NCBI GenBank assembly: GCA_027563935.2
Contig: CM050448.1
Span: 119,095,493-119,159,492, forward strand
Direction: 5' to 3'
Origin: Costus lasius
Taxonomy: Eukaryota; Streptophyta; Magnoliopsida; Zingiberales; Costaceae
Length of the DNA: 64,000 nt
Part shown: positions 44,692 to 56,941 of the stretch, piece by piece
How positions within the stretch are numbered: the first letter of the stretch is position 1
How the letters are laid out: each line of letters opens with the position of its first letter
The notes under the pieces: model-generated
Database searches by the model: none
Told to the model about the DNA's origin: nothing
What the model saw: the letters and a program-made list of their open reading frames with translations, nothing else
Translations under genes and position numbers: made by a program

Positions 44692-46587
44692 TCACACCTG
44701 CCCACCATTGACGGCATTCTTCAGGTTCCCCCCAAGCAAGGACATCAAACCGCCGCCGTGCACTCGCCCCTCGGGGATCACAAACCCGAAGTGCTTGCCT
44801 TGACTCTCCCCTCTATCTCTGCTGGATTCCCCAATTAATGTGAAGCTGGAAGAAGATGATTTCATGGATTGGGGAACCAGCACTTGAGGAGGTATGAGAT
44901 GCTGCTTTGTCCCCACGGTGTCGATTGACTCAATGCAGTCCGACAAGGAGCTCATTCCTGAAGAAGAAATGTCATTGTCTTTGCTGCTCCCTGCTGTCGT
45001 AGATGTGGAGACAATCCCTCGGAAAAGATCCGGACCTATCATGCTCCCAACCTTTGCAGCTTTACGCTCCTTTTGGGAGACCATTAAGCTCCCATGAGCT
45101 GCACACAGACCGCTCTTCCCCCTTGCAAACTTCTCGCACCCCATAATCCATGAGCAGCGCTTCCCTCCACCATGAGCCTTGCAATAGTCGGTGCTCCCCT
45201 GAGCACTCTTTCCACATCCCTCAAACATGCAGCGCTTGCCACCTCCATGCCTAACGCAGCAATCAGTCTTACCGCGAGCACTTTTTGTACATCCTGGCAC
45301 AGAGCAACGCTTCCCGCCTCCATGAGCTACACAAAAATTAGTACCGCCATGAACGCTCTTTGGGCATACCCCGCCACCCTCAAAGAGGCATCTCTTTCCT
45401 CCGCCATGTCCCTTACACAGAGATGTACTTCCCTCAGCCCCTTTAGTGCAGCCTTCAAAAATGCAGCGCTTGCCCCCGCCGTGGGCCTTGCAGAACATGG
45501 TGCTCCCTTGTGCACCTTTGTTGCATCCCTCGTGCTGGCATCGCCTACCCCCACCATGGGAGATGCATCGCCCTGCCTGACCCTCCGCGCTCCTTGTGCA
45601 GCCTTCCACCGTGCACCTTTTACCTCCACCATGCTTAATGCACAGCCCTGACTTGCCACGTGCTGCTTTGGTGCAATCAGGATGACCACATCGACGACCA
45701 CCACCGTGAGCGATGCAGAACTCTGTCTTTCCCTCTGCACTCTTGGTGCATCCAAGCTCCTGGCAACGTCTCCCTCCTCCATGGGCCTTGCAGTATGCAG
45801 TTCGACTCTCGGCACCTTTATTACAGCCTGGTTTCTGGCACCTCTGCCCACCACCATGAGCAATGCAGAGTCCAGATGCTCCCCTTGCACCTTTTGGACA
45901 TCCATTGAATCTGCATTTTCTCGGGTGATGGGTCTTCAGATCTCCTTTACCATCCAATGAACCATCTGTTTCTGTAGAGGTATCAGGACTGAATTGAAGC
46001 TGCTGATTTGGAGCAAATTGATGATGCTGATTCTGATGAAGACTTGCATCATTTGTACTTCCTAACACATCACTCTCTAGCCTGGGAGCAAAAAGGAGAG
46101 TGGGCATGTAGCCACCTGATTTTCTCTTGGCCGAAGTTGAACCTTCGTCCACAATGGGAACAGGTAAACCTTTTTCTGATGGAGGTGCTGCAGACTGGTG
46201 CCTTTCCTTAGTGTGTGCAGCTAAGAGTGCATCTGAACCGCATCTAGGCAGGCCGAGTTCTAACATGCCAAAATCAGTTCCAGAAAAGCTCAGGCTAAAT
46301 AAGGTGGAAGATTCTTTTGGTCTAGATAACACAGTTAGGCTATGATCAGCAGAATAAAAATTCGGGGTTGGACCCAGTCCGAGAACCAGACGGCAGCCAT
46401 CATCATGAGTAGGGAGCTCAACATTGCTTTGTAAGTTCAGTGACCTTCCAGATTGGTTTAAATCATAGTTTGGGAAATCCACGGGCAATGTAGCGTGACT
46501 TGCATTGTTGCCCTTGCTAAAAGAAGAGATCTGGCCTATATGAGGTTCTATCTGATGCAACAAGAGATCAGTCATGTCAAGATCCAT
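44692..46587 (-). CDS. Cys/His-Gly repeat protein of the WRKY19-like family (no WRKY domain)
   Basis: Single coding exon, 631 residues from MDLDMTDLL; an earlier in-frame ATG (46629) would add 14 residues unlike the family start. Residues 1-222 are mostly polar with LVLGLG and LELGLPRCGSDALL motifs. From about 224 to 500 there are 11 tandem units of about 25 residues of the form C-x3-GC-x-K-x-A-x-G-x4-C-x2-HGGG-x-RC, each with three Cys and one His, presumably zinc-binding. One unit carries a GGV insert. The C-terminal 130 residues are Ser-rich and end FGFVIPEGRVHGGGLMSLL. Arabidopsis relatives (At1g64140, At5g64550) are annotated as 'WRKY19-like' or loricrin-like because WRKY19 carries similar repeats; function is unknown. 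Upstream leader introns are likely within 46.6-48.9 kb. Confidence 0.9.
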   Translation of the reverse strand: MDLDMTDLLLHQIEPHIGQISSFSKGNNASHATLPVDFPNYDLNQSGRSLNLQSNVELPTHDDGCRLVLGLGPTPNFYSADHSLTVLSRPKESSTLFSLSFSGTDFGMLELGLPRCGSDALLAAHTKERHQSAAPPSEKGLPVPIVDEGSTSAKRKSGGYMPTLLFAPRLESDVLGSTNDASLHQNQHHQFAPNQQLQFSPDTSTETDGSLDGKGDLKTHHPRKCRFNGCPKGARGASGLCIAHGGGQRCQKPGCNKGAESRTAYCKAHGGGRRCQELGCTKSAEGKTEFCIAHGGGRRCGHPDCTKAARGKSGLCIKHGGGKRCTVEGCTRSAEGQAGRCISHGGGRRCQHEGCNKGAQGSTMFCKAHGGGKRCIFEGCTKGAEGSTSLCKGHGGGKRCLFEGGGVCPKSVHGGTNFCVAHGGGKRCSVPGCTKSARGKTDCCVRHGGGKRCMFEGCGKSAQGSTDYCKAHGGGKRCSWIMGCEKFARGKSGLCAAHGSLMVSQKERKAAKVGSMIGPDLFRGIVSTSTTAGSSKDNDISSSGMSSLSDCIESIDTVGTKQHLIPPQVLVPQSMKSSSSSFTLIGESSRDRGESQGKHFGFVIPEGRVHGGGLMSLLGGNLKNAVNGGQV

Positions 46588-49500
46588 ACTCTGGTATAAG
46601 ATAAAGAGGAGATCAAACTTATAGGACAAGAGGGGTTTGCTGGCACTGGATAATAGTTGTCTTTATCTAAAGCGGCCTTGAAACTTTCATATTCAATCAA
46701 TCCATGTAGCTGAAGTGGAAATAAGTATAAAATTTTATTTCGTCATATCCACCGCTAACAAAGCCAGATGTATCAGCACGATCCATTTTGCAGAAGGAAT
46801 CAATAATAAAAGAATATCAGATCAAATGGCTACTGGAACCAGCATATCTGATGACTAGCTGTAAATAAAATCATATATGATGCAGCAGTTGATCCGAGTA
46901 AAAGAGGAAACCCCAATGAGCTATCTACTGTAGGTTACAAAGTCTTCAAGCTTACTCCACCCTGGAAGAAAAACGAAAATAAATCCAAAAGAAAATTTAC
47001 AACTAATTGAAGAATTATATGGCATGCATAGTCAACAATGAGAGGAGTCTGCTTTTTTTAAAAAAAAATCCTCAGTGAACTTTCCACATATGGACGGTCA
47101 ATTAATAAGCAAAGTACATGTCACAAGTTAGAAAAATTAGAATATAACACAATACGGCTTCCTTTTAATTTCATACATGAATAACAACGGCATAAAAGTA
47201 GTAACTCAGTTTTACAGTTTCATAGTAGTAAACAAAACTAATTGCCAAAATTCCCGTCGCAGTAAGGGTCATATGGATTGGTATTCAGATTACATAATTT
47301 TTTCACAGAGATTAAATCAATGGCAAACAAACACTTATAGGCAGGGAGGTAAAAGAGCATCAGTGTCCCTAATCTTACAGTGATAAATCCGCTTTCCTTT
47401 TCTCTCACTTACTTAGACAACCCAAATTATACACACCATCATGACCACGAGCAAAAGATTCCAAATCTATAAGATTTACCAAAAGAAAGATCATGCAACA
47501 CGTTTCTCAGATATACATCTAAATGCAACCAACTAAGGTTGAGCATCCAACTAAGAAAAGTTAAGCAGCGTATAGAATAATACACAAATGGCTAAAGTAC
47601 AACCTTGGTACAGAAAATAATATTAATTAATATAATGATAAACAATTTGTTCTATGTCACAGAATGAACACGGAGAAACATATATCAAGTCAAAACAAGG
47701 AACAAAAACTGATTCTCCAAAGGTCCAGTTTGCTAATCATGTTATGCATGCCCTTTCACTCCATAAATATAGGTGGACATTTTTTCCTCGAAAAGTCCTG
47801 GGCTAAATTATTTGACGCTAAAACTCTTCTCTTGATCAATTACACCGTCAATATTACTCAACACTAAGCACAAATGTGCCATATAAAAATTAGATTTCCG
47901 AATCAGAGCTCCAATTTGACCAGAACTTAGTAAAGCATGTTCAGAAGATCAATGAAATCATCAGTGATTACCTTGACACAGTCCAACATATATTATTGTA
48001 CTCTGGATAGCAAACTCAAAAGGAAAATTACGTAGACTTCAAGATTCTTCCTTTCAAAAAAAATCAAAAGATGTTTAATCTAAGCATTTAGGTGAACCAA
48101 ATAAGATACCACCAACACGAAACTTCAAGAACTGAAACTTAACTACAGAGAACATATTCAAGAAACAGAATTGTACATGAACCATTTGGGACTTTTACAG
48201 CCCATAGAGGAGAGAGTATGCATCACGCCTCTCAAGATCTAGACGTCCCCAAATCCACCTCTGTTATAAGTAAGCAAAATATGTTTGTGGTGAAGAAGTA
48301 ATGACTCGTTCTAACATGCAACACAATAGACTAATTCTCAAGTCTTCAACCAAAACCCCCCACTGAGAAAGAAACGAACTAATTATCCAATCTAGCAAGG
48401 AACCAAAATTTCCGTAGCTAAATACCCCAGAGTAAAAGAAGACGAGATCTATAACACTTAACCAACAAAAAAAATCCGCGCTTTGACCTCCTGAGCGAAG
48501 ACTAACAACGGCGACTCCTAGAAACCAACGCGTGGAAGAAGAGACATCATTCCAAAGACCTCGGAAACTTCGAAATTCAAAAAGGGAAGCCAAACAGAAT
48601 AAGATCGAGCAAGTACCTCTTAAGCGTCACCTAGAACGCAAACCAACAACCAAGCTGCAAGCTTCCACCGATCAGACAAGGAGAACAAGAAGAAGCGGGA
48701 AGGGTACTGGATCGATCAAAGGCACAGCCAAAAGGAGCAAAGCAAATAGAGCACCTAGAACCAGGAGAAGATTCGAACGCTCAGCACAGGTTGGCCTAGG
48801 GCTATCAACGAGAAGAGAATCCCGGATCAAGTGGGAGGAGGAAGGAGAAAGCTTTGGGACGCGAGCGAGGGAGAGGGTGAGAGAGGTTGGGATGGTGGGA
48901 CTTGGCGTTGGGCGACGCTTGGTGGTGGTTTTAGTTATTCGTATTAAATTAATGTTAGGGTTTGCAGAGGGGTGGGAGTTAACGGCGGCATGGCGGGCGG
49001 GCGCCGTCAGCTACGTGTGCTCGAGACGAGACGCGACGCGCCGTTAGGTGGGGCGGCGGCTCGGAAGTAGATGGGCCTGCCAAAAAGACCTAGACGTGGA
49101 CCTTTCGGCGTTTGTGTTCTCCTCTCTCTCTCTCTCTTCCCTTCCTCGATTCACCACAAAAAAATATTAAATATTCAAAAAAACCCCAAATGAATTTATT
49201 ATTGCTGTTTTTCTATGAATTTTTTTTATGGCGATCATGTTTTTTATTTTTAATTATGAACAAGGAAAAGTGTGTTGGTGTGTTGGCGTCAAACTACATA
49301 ACCTTTTTATGGAATGTGATTAAGAGAATTAATAATTTAATATTTTGATGCATTTGTAATTATATATATTTTTAAGGTTTAAAAAGGATAAATGAAAGAG
49401 ACATCATTTTTGTCTTGAAGTGCATTCTCTTGTGCCAATTATAAGCTTAGCTAGGGCGAGGACCCCAACACAACTAACAAATGTTTTTAATAAGCCAAGT

Positions 49501-50324
49501 GGTGAATTGTGCAAACATTTTTATACAATGTTTTAGAATTAGATTGTTCACCGCATTAAGGGCCTAAATAATAATTTTTTTAATTGTTACGCTTTGGTTC
49601 CATAGATTAGGGTTATACTAAATTATAATATGATACATAACTAACTAATATCAATTTTCTCTTAGGTTTATTATAATTTTTTAATAAATAAAATAAATAA
49701 TAAATATAGAATTTGATCCTAATATTATATCCATAAATTATTTTTTTTAAAAAAAATAGAATAACATTCACTAATTTAAAGTGATTATATTTACATATAA
49801 AAATAGATCGAATCGTGAACACTCCTAACGAAAAAACTACTACTTTTTGTCCCAACCAATCATTTGTAGTAATTGTTTCTAGTTCTACCTCACACAAGCA
49901 ATCATTTTTAATTGATTAACTATTAATTTAATTAATTATTAAATAAATAAAACAGTCAATATCTCGAGCTACATGACAATAGATTTACAGAAAGACAATA
50001 ATTGCAAATATTGTCTTCCACTATAATTGCAGGGTGAATTATTAATTGAAATTATAAAGTACTTTTTATTAATATAAATAAAAAGAAGTCGGTGTCGCCA
50101 CCTTTTCCTTGGAAAGCGATTGTGACGTTCCTATGATTGGATGGCTGGCGAGGCCGGCCCTCCTCCATTTCGTTTCATTATTATAACCCAAGCCCAAATG
50201 TCACTTTACGTCTCCACACCCCCTCTGTTATTTCACTAATTATAACCCAGTCCCAAATTTATTTCACTGATTTTTCTGGAGGAATAGGATAGGCCAACCA
50301 TTTGTAGCCACACGTCTCCATACG
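46588..50324. other. Leader/promoter of the repeat-protein gene and AT-rich intergenic DNA
   Basis: 46588-48900 likely holds 5' UTR exon(s) and intron of the minus-strand gene, with GC-rich text at 48680-49050 as probable promoter. The CT run near 49120-49140 and the AT-rich block 49200-50100 contain nothing I recognise. Confidence 0.45.
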
Positions 50325-51624
50325 TGTCACGCCCCGATCGAATCAGCCTAAAAACAGCACTTATCTGCTGTCTCAGGACTATCCGGCGGAACACCGGAAC
50401 GCAATTCTCTCTAGGGTTTCCGACCCAAAATTCGAAACCCTAACTCCCCGAACAATATTTATCCCCAAATTATAAGGTCGCTCAGAAAACTCTAACCCCA
50501 ATTTGGGAAATCCAAAATCAAACCGTAATTGAAAATACCTCACTGGTCAACTATTTTGACCAGTCAACCCAAAAGCCGTCAACGCCGCTCGGTTGATTTA
50601 ATCGCCCTTGCTAACGTCAGCCGCCGACTGCTGACGTCACCTTTGATTTTCTTCGCCGCTCGCGAATTTCAAATCACGCCGCCAATTTTGACTTCCGCCC
50701 GCTGACGTCTGCTTGCGTCAGCCAAAATCGATTTCGCCAAATCGATTTCGTTGACCGCCTTATGTGTTGACTTTTACCTCGTTTCGAACGCCACTCGTTC
50801 GAACGTTCGCTCCGTCGTCTTCCACCGCGCGGACGCACACCCGCGTTCGCTCGCCGCTCACCGGAGGGAAAAGACGCCGCCTGCGTCTCAGACTCGTCTC
50901 CGATCGGAAGCTGTCGTCCGGAGGTCGCCCCCCGCCGGGAACCCTCAAGGACGTCGCCGCCGAGTACGTTGCTGGAGACGCCGCCGATATCGCACAAATC
51001 AGGGAACGAGGGAAGGGAAGAAGAATCCTTTATTCACCTGGAAAGAAATTACAAGCCTTCCCCTTTATTCCGGCAACCTCCGTCGCCAGTACCCTCGATC
51101 CCACCCTCGCCGGTCGTCCCACTGGACGCCGGTTACAATCGCTCACACGAGCTCTCTCTCTCTCTCGTCGGCACCTCCGCGCCGGAACCCTCGCCCTCTG
51201 GCGGCATCAGAGCCACTGCTCTGGAAGGGGCGACGGCGCCCTCGCCGTCGCCGGTGGTGGTGCTCCCCAGCGCTCTCCCCCTTGTCGTTCTCTTCTCGTA
51301 GCTTTATAGGAGAATGGAGACGCTCATATGCCGCTCCCTATCTCCGCTAGACCCACTCGTCGCCGATAATCACGCTCCACCACTCGCCTTCGGCTGCTTC
51401 GTCCGCTCCGAGAAACCCACCGAAGACCAGCTCTGCCTCTCTTCTTTTGCGCACGTCCGAGTGTAGCTCGCGAAGACGAGCTATTGCAGCCGCCTTCCGA
51501 TTTTGGGGTCAACGTCGCCTATTGACCACTGAAATTAGGCTCCAATTTGATCCTCACAAGCGGCCATGGGCCACCTCTTTGCCTTGTGGGCTTTCGGCTG
51601 AACCGGCCTGAACCAAGCCTAACA
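50325..51624 (-). repeat. Array LTR 1 (1300 bp)
   Basis: TGTCACGCCCCGATCG ... AAGCCTAACA on the plus strand. Minus-strand TATAAAG at 51302-51308. Confidence 0.9.
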
Positions 51625-52275
51625 ATTCTCCTCCACCTGATTTGAACATCGCCCTCGATGTTCGATATGAGTTGAACACTGGCTCTCCAATATTCATGTC
51701 CTCCATCTCCTATCCCCAGTCTGATGATGAATGTTTGCTGCACCATGCTGCATGGAATTGGCGCCCCCTTGGCTTGACACAACTAAGCCGCATATTCACC
51801 CCCTGGTGCTCTGCCTGACCTCCTGTGTCCCAGCCGTCTCGCCATAGTGCTCCCACCGAACTGAATGCAAACAGGGTCACGTCCGTAGCGCATCTCCCCA
51901 GATGCTCCGCTCAACCTGTGGCCATTGAGTTCATGGTCTAACGCGCTGGATCATCATGCTTACAGCAACCTGCATCAACAAACTTGTCAAGGATAATCTC
52001 GGACCTGTGGGTCATGGGCCCACAATAATCTTGCTCCATCATCTCTGCTGAACTCAGCTCTTACAGAGCTCTCCCTCGATGTCCCCTGACACCGGCATCG
52101 ACGCCCCCTAGCGCCGGCATCAATACTCTTAGGCATTGGCATCAACACCCTCTGGTGTTGGCATCAGGGCCCCTGCCCTGGAAGGACGACGCTCCTCGTC
52201 GCCGGTGGTGATGTTGCTCCATCTCGGATCTTCCTGATTCACCATCATGACTGAATCTTTGCCTCTGATACCTGT
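51625..52275 (-). repeat. Array internal region 1
   Basis: 651 bp, non-coding. The hairpin module lies at 52078-52202; PBS complement next to LTR 2. Confidence 0.88.
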
Positions 52276-53573
52276 TGTCACGCCCCGGTCGGATCAGCCT
52301 AAAAACAGCACTTATCCGCTGTCTCAGGACTATCCGGCGCAACACCGGAACGCAACTCTCTCTAGGGTTTCCGACCCAAAATTCGAAACCCTAACTCCCC
52401 GAATAATATTTATCCCCAAATTACAAGGTCGCTCAGAAAATCCTAACCCTAATTTGGGAAATCCAAAATCAAACCGTAATTGAAAATACCTCACTGGTCA
52501 ACTATTTTGACTAGTCAACCCAATAGCCGTCAACGCCACTCGGTTGATTTAATCGCCCTTGCTAACGTCAGCCGCCGACTGCTGACGTCACCTTTGATTT
52601 TCTTCTCCGCTCGCGAATTTGAAATCACGCCGCCAATTTTGACTTCCGCTCGCTGACGTCTGCTTGCGTCAGCCGAAATCGATTTTGCCAAATCGATTTC
52701 GTTGACCGCCTTGTGTGTTGACTTTTACCTCGTTTCGAATGCCACTCGTTCGAATGTTCACTTCGTCGTATTCCTCCGCGCGGACGCACACCTGCGTTCG
52801 CTCGCCGCTCACCGGAGGGAAAAGACGCCGCCTGCGTCTCAGACTCGTCTCCGATCGGAAACCGTCGTCTGGAGGTCGCCCTCCGCCGGGAAACCTCAAG
52901 GATGTCGCGGCCGAGTACGTTGCTAGAGGCGCCGCCGATATCGCACAAATCAGGGAACGAGGGAAGGGAGGAAAAATCCTTTATTCACCTGGAAAGAAAT
53001 TACAAGCCTTCCCCTTTATTCCGGCAACCTCCGTCGCCAGTACCCTCGATCCCACCCTCGCCGGTCGTCCCACTGGACGCCGGTTACAATCACTCACACG
53101 AGCTATCTCTCTCTCGTCGGCACCTCCGCGCCGGAACCCTCGCCCTCTGGCGGCATCAGAGCCGCTGCTCTGGAAGGGGCGACGGCGCCCTTGCCGTCGC
53201 CAGTGGTGGCGCTCCCCAGCGCTCTCCCCCTTGTCGTTCTCTTCTCGTAGCTTTATAGGAGAAGGGAGACGCTCGTACGCCGCTCCCTATCTCCGCTAGA
53301 CCCGCTCATCGCCGATAATCATGCTCCGCCACTCGCCTTCGGCTGCTTCGTCCGCTTCGAGAAACACGCCGAAGACCCGCTCTGCCTCTCTTCTTTCGCG
53401 CACGTCCGCGTGTAGCTCGCGAAGACGAGCTATTGCAGCCGCCTTCCGATTTTGGGGTCAACGTCGCCTATTGACCACTGAAATCAGGCTCCAATTTGAT
53501 CCTCACAAGCGGCCATGAGCCACCTCTTTGCCTTGTGGGCTTTGGGCTAAACCGGCCCGAACCAAGCTTAACA
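52276..53573 (-). repeat. Array LTR 2 (1298 bp)
   Basis: TGTCACGCCCCGGTCGG ... AAGCTTAACA. Close to LTR 1 along its full length. Confidence 0.9.
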
Positions 53574-54224
53574 ATTCTCCTCCACCTGATTTGAACATCG
53601 CCCTCGATGTTCGATATGGGTTGAACACTGGCTCTCCAATATTCAAGTCCTCCATCTCCTGTCCTCAGTCTGATGATGAATGTTTGCTGCACTATGCTGC
53701 ATGGAATTGGCGCCCCCTTGGCTTGACACAACTAAGCCGCATATTCACCCCCTGGTGCTCTGCCTGACCTCCTGTGTCCCAGCCGTCTCGCCATAGTGCT
53801 CCCGCCGAACCGAATGCAAACAGGTTCACGTCCGTAGCGCATCTCCCCAGATGCTCCGCTCAACCTGTGGCCATTGAGTTCACAGTCTAACGCGCTGGAT
53901 CATCATGTTTACAGCAACCTGCATCAACAAACTTGTCAAGGATAATCTCGGACCTGTGGGTCATGGGCCCACAATAATCTTGCTCCATCATCTCTACTGA
54001 ACTCAGCTCTTACAGAGCTCTCCCTCGTTGTCCCCTGACACCGGCATCGACGCCCCCTGGCGCCGGCATCAATACTCTTAGGCATTGGCATCAACACCCT
54101 CTGGTGTTGGCATTAGGGCCCCTGCCCTGGAAGGACGACGCTCCTCGTCGCCGGTGGTGATGTTGCTCCATCTCGAATCTTCCTGATTCACCATCATGAC
54201 TAAATCTTTGCCTCTGATACATGT
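53574..54224 (-). repeat. Array internal region 2
   Basis: 651 bp; hairpin module at 54026-54153. One arm here reads CGTTG where the other copies have CGATG. Confidence 0.88.
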
Positions 54225-55398
54225 TGTCACGCCCCGGTCGGATCAGCCTAAAAATAGCACTTATCCGCTGTCTCAGGACTATCCGGCGCAACACCGGAAC
54301 GCAACTCTCTCTAGGGTTTCCGACCCAAAATTTAAAACCCTAACTCCCCGAACAATATTTATCCCCAAATTACAAGGTCGCTCAGAAAACCCTAACCCTA
54401 ATTTGGGAAATCCAAAATCAAACCGTAATTAAAAATACCTCACTGGTCAACTATTTTGACCAGTCAACCCAATAGCCGTCAACGCCGCTCGGTTGATTTA
54501 ATCGCCCTTGCTAACGTCAGCCGCCGACTGCTGACGTCACCTTTGATTTTCTTCTCCGCTCGCGAATTTGAAATCACGCCGCCAATTTTGACTTCCGCCC
54601 GCTGACGTCTGCTTGCGTCAGCCGAAATCGATTTCGCCAAATCGATTTCATTGACCGCCTTATGTGTTGACTTTTACCTCGTTTCGAACACCACTCGTTC
54701 GAACATTCGCTCCGTCGTCTTCCTCCGCGTGGATGCACACCTCCGTTCGCTCGCCGCTCACCGGAGGGAAAAGACGCTGCCTGCGTCTCAGACTCGTCTC
54801 CGATCGGAAACCGTCGTCCAGAGGTCGCCCCCCCCCCGCCGGGAACCCTCAAGGACGTCGCCGCCGAGCACGTTGCTGGAGATGCCGCCGATATCACACA
54901 AATCAGGGAACGAGGGAAGGGAGGAAGAATCCTTTATTCACCTGGAAAGAAATTACAAGCCTTCCCCTTTATTCCGGCAACCTCCGTCGCCAGTACCCTC
55001 GATCCCACCCTCGTCAGTCGTCCCACTGGACGCCGGTGCTGGTGGTGGCGCTCCCCAGCGCTCTCCCCCTTGTCGTTCTCTTCTCGTAGCTTTATAGGAG
55101 AATGGAGACGCTCGTACGCCGTTCCCTATCTCCTCTAGACCCGCTCGTCGCCGATAATCACGCTCCGCCACTCGCCTTCGGCTGCTTCGTCCGCTCCGAG
55201 AAACCCGCTGAAGACCCGCTCTTCCTCTCTTCTTTCGCGCACGTCCGTGTGTAGCTCGCGAAGATGAGCTAAGATTTTGGGGTCAACGTCGCCTATTGAC
55301 CACTGAAATCAGGCTCCAATTTGATCCTCACAAGCGACCATGGGCCACCTCTTTGCCTTGTGGGCTTTGGGCTGAACCGGCCCGAACCAAGCCTAACA
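54225..55398 (-). repeat. Array LTR 3 (1174 bp, internally deleted)
   Basis: Same termini. Lacks roughly 100 bp around 55037 (after CTGGACGCCGGT) and about 15 bp near 55270 compared with LTRs 1 and 2, and has an expanded C run near 54830. Confidence 0.88.
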
Positions 55399-56049
55399 AT
55401 TCTCCTCCACCTGATTTGAACATCGCCCTCGATGTTCGATATGAGTTGAACACTGGCTCTCCAATATTCATATCCTCCATCTCCTGTCCCCGGTCTGATG
55501 ATGAATGTTTGCTGCACCATGCTGCATGGAATTGGCGCCCCCTTGGCTTGACACAACTAAGCCGCATATTCACCCCCTGGTGCTCTGCCTGACCTCCTGT
55601 GTCCCAGCCGTCTCGCCATAGTGCTCCCGCCGAACTGAATGCAAACAGGGTCACGTCCGTAGCGCATCTCCCCAGATGCTCCGCTCAACCTGTGGCCATT
55701 GAGTTCATGGTCTAACGCGCTGGATCATCATGCTTACAGCAACCTGCATCAACAAACTTGTCAAGGATAATCTCGGACCTGTGGGTCATGGGCCCACAAT
55801 AATCTTGCTCCATCATCTCTACTGAACTCAGCTCTTACAGAGCTCTCCCTCGATGTCCCCTGACACCGGCATCGACGCCCCCTGGCGCCGGCATCAATAC
55901 TCTTAGGCATTGGCATCAACACCCTCTGGTGTTGGCATCAGGGCCCCTGCCCTGGAAGGACGACGCTCCTCGTCGCCAGTGGTGATGTTGCTCCATCTCG
56001 GATCTTCCTGATTCACCATCATGACTGAATCTTTGCCTCTGATACCTGT
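55399..56049 (-). repeat. Array internal region 3
   Basis: 651 bp; hairpin module at 55850-55978. Confidence 0.88.
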
Positions 56050-56936
56050 TGTCACGCCCCGATCGGATCAGCCTAAAAATAGCATTTATCTACTATCTCA
56101 GGACTATCCGGCGGAACACCGGAACACAACTCTCTCTAGGGTTTCCGACCCAAAATTCGAAACCCTAACTCCCCGAATAATATTTATCCCCAAATTACAA
56201 GGTCGCTTAGAAAACCCTAACCCTAATTTGGGAAATCCAAAATCAAACCGTAATTGAAAATACCTCAGTGGTCAACTATTTTGACCACTCAACCCAATAG
56301 CCGTCAACGCCGCTCGGTTGATTTAATCGCCCTTGCTAACGTCAGCCGCTGACTGCTGGGAAGGGAGGAAGGGAACCCTCAAGGACGTCGCCGCCGATAT
56401 CGCACAAATCAGGGAACGAGGGAAGGGAGGAAGAATCCTTTATTCACCTAGAAAGAAATTACAAGCCTTCCCCTTTATTCCGGCAACCTCCGTCGCCAGT
56501 ACCCTCGATCCCACCCTCGCCGGTCGTCCCACTGGACGCCGGTTACAATCGCTCACACAAGCTCTCTCTCTCTCGTCGGCACTTCCGCGCCGGAACCCTC
56601 GCCCTCTTGCGGCATCAGAGCCACTGCTCTGGAAGGGGCGACGGCGCCCTCGCCGTCGCCGGTGGTGGCGCTCCCCAGCGCTCTCCCCCTTGTCGTTCTC
56701 TTCTCGTAGCTTTATAGGAGAATGGAGACGCTCGTACGCCGCTCCCTATCTCCGCTAGGCCCACTCGTCGCCGATAATCACGCGAAGACAAGCTATTGCA
56801 GCCGGCTTCCGATTTTGGGGTCAACGTCGCCTATTGACCACTGAAATCAGGCTCCAATTTGATCCTCACAAGCGGCCATGGGCCACCTCTTTGCCTTGTG
56901 GGCTTTGGGCTGAACCGGCCTGAACCAAGCCTAACA
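56050..56936 (-). repeat. Array LTR 4 (887 bp, internally deleted)
   Basis: Same termini. Lacks most of the segment between CCGCTGACTGCTG (56346) and AGGACGTCGCCGCCG, and about 100 bp near 56782. Confidence 0.88.
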
Positions 56937-56941
56937 ATAGG

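Larger units (their letters stand above)
50325..56936 (-). mobile_element. Tandem LTR-retroelement array: four LTRs sharing three internal regions
   Basis: Same non-coding family as 14535-17058, in reverse orientation. LTRs at 50325-51624, 52276-53573, 54225-55398 and 56050-56936; internal regions at 51625-52275, 53574-54224 and 55399-56049, each 651 bp. Each internal region begins after an LTR with the reverse PPT (ATTCTCCTCCACCTGATT) and ends with the reverse PBS (CTCTGATACCTGTTG). The arrangement is what repeated unequal recombination between LTRs gives. Outer flanks are ATACG (50320-50324) and ATAGG (56937-56941), 4 of 5 identical, so a decayed duplication is possible. No gag/pol frame is present; the long frames in the LTRs are compositional. 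Confidence 0.92.

Noticed and set aside
45172..45908. Frames on the plus strand and in another minus frame across the Cys-rich gene
   Set aside because: Shadows of the tandem repeats encoded in the real frame.
48264..49047. Frames at 48264-48593 (-) and 48532-49047 (+)
   Set aside because: No recognisable domain; they overlap the presumed promoter and leader of the minus-strand repeat-protein gene.
50751..53299. Pro/Arg/Ser-rich frames of up to 199 residues in the array LTRs
   Set aside because: They lie on the antisense strand of LTRs, change between copies by indels, and have no conserved domain.
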